From contig DDET01000068.1 of NCBI GenBank assembly GCA_002336915.1, forward strand, positions 29,219 to 93,218: 64,000 nt of DNA. The letters are read 5' to 3'. Below are positions 61,542 to 64,000 of the stretch, piece by piece. The stretch comes from Bacteroidetes bacterium UBA1947. GTDB taxonomy: Bacteria; Bacteroidota; Bacteroidia; Chitinophagales; Chitinophagaceae. Both the position numbers and the translations under genes were made by a program. How positions within the stretch are numbered: position 1 is the first letter of the stretch; each line of letters opens with the position of its first letter. The notes beneath the pieces were generated by a model that had not been told where the DNA came from, searched no databases, and worked only from the letters and a program-made list of their open reading frames with translations.

Positions 61542-62276
61542 TTATTTGGTTAAGTTAAAACGATAGTGGGTATGGGCGCCCGACGAAGATTCGGTAATAT
61601 CAAAATCTATATTGCCTTGGTCATATAAAAAGCCATTGCCTTCGATAAACTTCCCCGGCGCCAGATGCTGGAAGGGGATAATAAAAGAGTTGTCCAGGCA
61701 GACCAGGTTCAAATTGGCAGTATCGCCAAGGCCATCAATGTTGGCTATTTTCAATTTATTGATGGTGTTTGGAACAGTTATCACCTCTGTGAAGTAATGA
61801 TTGGTGTCGGGCGAGGTGGTAAATTTGTAGGTGCCGGCCAGCGCGGCTGCGCAGTCGCTTGTTGTATCAAAAAACGGTGGGAAGACTGCGATATTAAAGA
61901 GGTAATTGTCACTGAAAGCTGCATTAGAACCAGTCATAGATATACTGGCCCCACCGGAAGTTTCGTGCATGGTATCATCGGCCGTTATCATGATAGAAAC
62001 GTCGAAAGGTGGAATTCCTTTATCCTGGCTTAGGTAGATATGTACGCCCGGCATATCTTGATGTATGCTTAAATTGAGAAACCCTCCCGGGCCAGCGCCA
62101 AGTGCTATATGCACATTTAAATAAGTTGTATCACCGGAATTGACCATAACCATGCCGCCGGAGGGCAGTACGCTAAACCTATAGGTGAATTGCTGAGGGG
62201 GTGGATCTTTCTTTACTTCTTTTTTGCAAGCACCAAAAACACATCCAATGACCAGTAACGATAGAAGTTTTTTCAT
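61542..62276 (-). CDS. Lipoprotein of the tandem family, copy C
   Basis: 244 residues; signal MKKLLSLLVIGCVFGAC. Repeat module partly diverged (FTYRFSVLPSGGMVMVNSGD, YLNVHIALGAGPGGFLNLSI, DVSIMITADDTMHETSGGAS), then the shared domain (CAAALAGTYKFTTSPDTNHY, FIIPFQHLAPGKFIEGNGFL). A terminator separates it from copy D; it likely forms an operon with B. Confidence 0.65.
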   Translation of the reverse strand: MKKLLSLLVIGCVFGACKKEVKKDPPPQQFTYRFSVLPSGGMVMVNSGDTTYLNVHIALGAGPGGFLNLSIHQDMPGVHIYLSQDKGIPPFDVSIMITADDTMHETSGGASISMTGSNAAFSDNYLFNIAVFPPFFDTTSDCAAALAGTYKFTTSPDTNHYFTEVITVPNTINKLKIANIDGLGDTANLNLVCLDNSFIIPFQHLAPGKFIEGNGFLYDQGNIDFDITESSSGAHTHYRFNLTK

Positions 62277-62303
62277 AAAACGATTTATAGATGGCGCAAA
62301 AAT

Positions 62304-62337
62304 AAAAAAAGGCAGGATTATATCCCGCCTTTTTTTA
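62304..62337 (-). terminator. Intrinsic terminator after copy D
   Basis: AAAAAAAGGC...GCCTTTTTTT with an inner GGAT/ATCC stem; on the minus strand it follows the gene at 62353 and has a long T-run. Confidence 0.8.
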
Positions 62338-62352
62338 AACGTAAACCTTTTA

Positions 62353-63717
62353 TTATCGTGTCATATCCACCTTACAGCTGACAACATAAGTCAGTACCGA
62401 TATGGTGTAGTGGATGGTCATTGTATTGGCAGTAAAGGTACCCGTACCTGATAACATTGCACCCGGTATCGGGATTGCAGTTATGGCCTGCGATGGAATT
62501 GTTATAGTATGGTTGTTACAGTTAATAGTGGCATTCGCATCTATTACATAGGTAAGATACCCTGCCAGGCTTGCGATCTTTATAGCATTGGTGCCTGTCT
62601 TGGTTACCACCGGTGCACCAGCAGTGCCCGAGCAGCTATCCAATGAGGAATAAGTACCTGCAGCATCAGCCGCACAATCTCCGCCGCTGGCACCAGTTAC
62701 AACCAGGTTGAAGTTGAAAGTCTTGTTACCTGCACTTGTGCTGGATGCCTTCAGTACAAGTGGATATGTACCCGGTGCCAGGCTGGCTGTTGTACTGATC
62801 GTTAATGTGGAGCTGAAGTCGGGCGTGCCGCTTGCTGTGCTGAAGCTTGAAGTAGCACCTGCGGGCAATCCTGTAAGTGAGAGGCTTACATTTTCTGTAG
62901 TGCCTGCAAGAAGTTTCACACTAAGTGGCAGTGTGCCGCTATTGCCTTGTTGCACGCTTACGTTGCCTACGCCGTTCACAGTAAAGTTAAATGGAGTAAC
63001 GGTAGAGCTCACTGTCAGGTTAAAGTTATAAGTCTGTATACCTGTTGAGCTGGTGGTTTTAAGCGCTATAGGATAAGTACCCGCAACTGCGGAAGCTGCT
63101 GCGTTGAAAGTAAGTGTAGAGCTAAATGTTGGCATTCCGCTGCTAACACTAAAGCCTGGCGTCACACCTGCAGGTACACCCGTGAGTGCCAGGCTTACAT
63201 TTTCGGTTGTACCGGTAAGCAGTTTCACTTCAAGGTTTTTGTTTACGCTGCCGCCCTGTTGTACGGTCATGGCACCCACATTATTTACAGTATATGTAAA
63301 TGCGTTGTGGTGCGTGGTGTCTCCTGTAGTATCGGTGCTGCCGCCTACGGTTAGCTTAAAGTTGTATACTTTCCTGCCCATCAGGGTAGCAGCAACAAGC
63401 TTAAGCGGGAAAATGCCATTGATCACTTTTTTGTTGGCAACAAAAGTAATGATGGTATTATAATCGGGTGTGCTGCCTGCTGAGCTGAGGGTAGCGCTTA
63501 CATCGGGTGGCAGGCCTGTAAGGGCCAGGTTCACATCTCCGGGTTCACCTTCAAGAAGTTTCACCTCAACATTCATATATGCGGTGTCACCTGCATTAAT
63601 GCTCAGGTCATTTACGTTGTTTACTTCGTACTTAAAATTGTAAGCGTCTTTCGATTTTTTCGAACAAGAGCCAATTACAACCGATAGCAAAAGAAAAAGG
63701 AGTAATGCTTTTTTCAT
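62353..63717 (-). CDS. Lipoprotein of the tandem family, copy D (three repeats)
   Basis: 454 residues; signal MKKALLLFLLLSVVIGSC. It has three tandem modules of about 90-100 residues: VNNVNDLSINAGDTAYMNVE, VNNVGAMTVQQGGSVNKNLE and VNGVGNVSVQQGNSGTLPLS, each followed by VKLL.G....V.L.LTGLP and GTYP.(V/L/K)...; then the shared C-terminal domain (CAADAAGTYSSLDSCSGTAG, HTITIPSQAITAIPIPGAML). The repeats make it a long rod-like surface protein. Modules 2 and 3 are the most alike. Confidence 0.7.
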   Translation of the reverse strand: MKKALLLFLLLSVVIGSCSKKSKDAYNFKYEVNNVNDLSINAGDTAYMNVEVKLLEGEPGDVNLALTGLPPDVSATLSSAGSTPDYNTIITFVANKKVINGIFPLKLVAATLMGRKVYNFKLTVGGSTDTTGDTTHHNAFTYTVNNVGAMTVQQGGSVNKNLEVKLLTGTTENVSLALTGVPAGVTPGFSVSSGMPTFSSTLTFNAAASAVAGTYPIALKTTSSTGIQTYNFNLTVSSTVTPFNFTVNGVGNVSVQQGNSGTLPLSVKLLAGTTENVSLSLTGLPAGATSSFSTASGTPDFSSTLTISTTASLAPGTYPLVLKASSTSAGNKTFNFNLVVTGASGGDCAADAAGTYSSLDSCSGTAGAPVVTKTGTNAIKIASLAGYLTYVIDANATINCNNHTITIPSQAITAIPIPGAMLSGTGTFTANTMTIHYTISVLTYVVSCKVDMTR

Positions 63718-63886
63718 AACATTTTTTGTTGGGGCGTAAAACTAATAAAATGTGAATACGTAGTCCCCCTCTTACCCCTCGTTAACAAAACAAAAACAAT
63801 ATGTATTTTGTTTCTCTCTAACAAAATATGAAAAGCGAAGATAGTAAAAAAATGAAATAAATATATGATGGCCATCAAATCCCAAA

Positions 63887-63917
63887 TAAAAAGCCCCGGT
63901 TTAACCGGGGCTTTTTA
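63887..63917. terminator. Terminator between copy D and the next gene
   Basis: AAAAGCCCCGG pairs with CCGGGGCTTTTT around TTTAA. It ends the transcript of the partial gene at the window edge. Confidence 0.85.
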
Positions 63918-63936
63918 TTATTTATGAATAAATATT

Positions 63937-64000
63937 TTAATATTTCATCATTACCACGTTACAGTTCGATGTAACGTTGGTGGCGGTGGTTTGGGTATAC
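63937..64000 (-). CDS. C-terminal end of a lipoprotein-like gene (runs off window)
   Basis: Only the last 20 residues are visible: YTQTTATNVTSNCNVVMMKY, then the stop at 63939-63937. A Cys near the end and the short polar strands resemble the ends of the preceding lipoprotein family, whose copy D ends SVLTYVVSCKVDMTR. It is on the same strand and lies just upstream of copy D. Identity beyond this cannot be seen. Confidence 0.5.
   Translation of the reverse strand, partial: YTQTTATNVTSNCNVVMMKY

Overview
The window comes from a member of the Bacteroidota, most likely a Chitinophagales/Chitinophagaceae-type bacterium (inference from gene content). Signs of this are T9SS type A and type B (gliding-associated) sorting domains, many 'MKK...SC' lipoproteins, promoters of the TAnnTTTG type with almost no Shine-Dalgarno sequences, and families such as DUF4836, DUF3127, DUF2480, DUF1015 and DUF6624. 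It is chromosomal. No prophage, plasmid backbone, transposase, CRISPR array or rRNA was seen. One tRNA (His) is present.

Left part (1-41 kb), mostly on the minus strand: the start of a secreted protein, a small lipoprotein and a DUF6624 protein; three related lipoproteins interrupted by an orphan LuxR-type response regulator; mfd; two paralogous secreted proteins; an acyl-CoA/fumarylacetoacetase-like catabolic pair; an outer-membrane barrel; tRNA-His; a DUF3127 protein; a DUF4836 lipoprotein; purN; a divergent glycosyltransferase/flippase pair; a yihY-like gene; an aldo/keto reductase; DUF1015, GIY-YIG, serC and DUF502 genes; a GT-C-like membrane protein; two acyloxyacyl hydrolases, the second broken by two frameshifts; a coupled three-gene unit of unknown function; lutB; a polysaccharide-deacetylase-like gene; an L,D-transpeptidase; a DUF2480 gene; and ppiD.

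Middle (41-48 kb): a repeat-rich gap of about 1 kb between an orphan HTH gene and nadA looks like a replication-origin region. It has a perfect DnaA box (TTATCCACA) and weaker boxes in AT-rich DNA. Gene orientation switches from mostly minus to mostly plus there, and hand counts suggest the G/C bias switches too. Two identical perfect ParB (parS) sites lie 3-4 kb away, just before and inside mnmG.

Right part (42-64 kb): nadA, a PA-domain T9SS protein, mnmG, recX, apaG, a three-helix membrane protein with an ABC ATPase, a hipB/hipA-like pair, a YCII protein, typA, a 1316-residue T9SS type B surface protein, a membrane adenylate cyclase with a 7TM-DISM sensor, and a run of five related lipoproteins built from one repeated domain of about 90 residues (the last cut by the window edge).

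The most unusual system is the hipB/hipA-like locus. The HipA-like protein has an N-terminal zinc ribbon, no N-terminal HipA subdomain gene beside it, and a glycine where the catalytic aspartate belongs. Its promoter carries two palindromes starting exactly 64 bp apart. A second pair of nearly the same palindromes, also exactly 64 bp apart, lies 40 kb away at the end of an acyl-CoA dehydrogenase-type gene. In both places one palindrome overlaps the stop codon of the neighbouring minus-strand gene.
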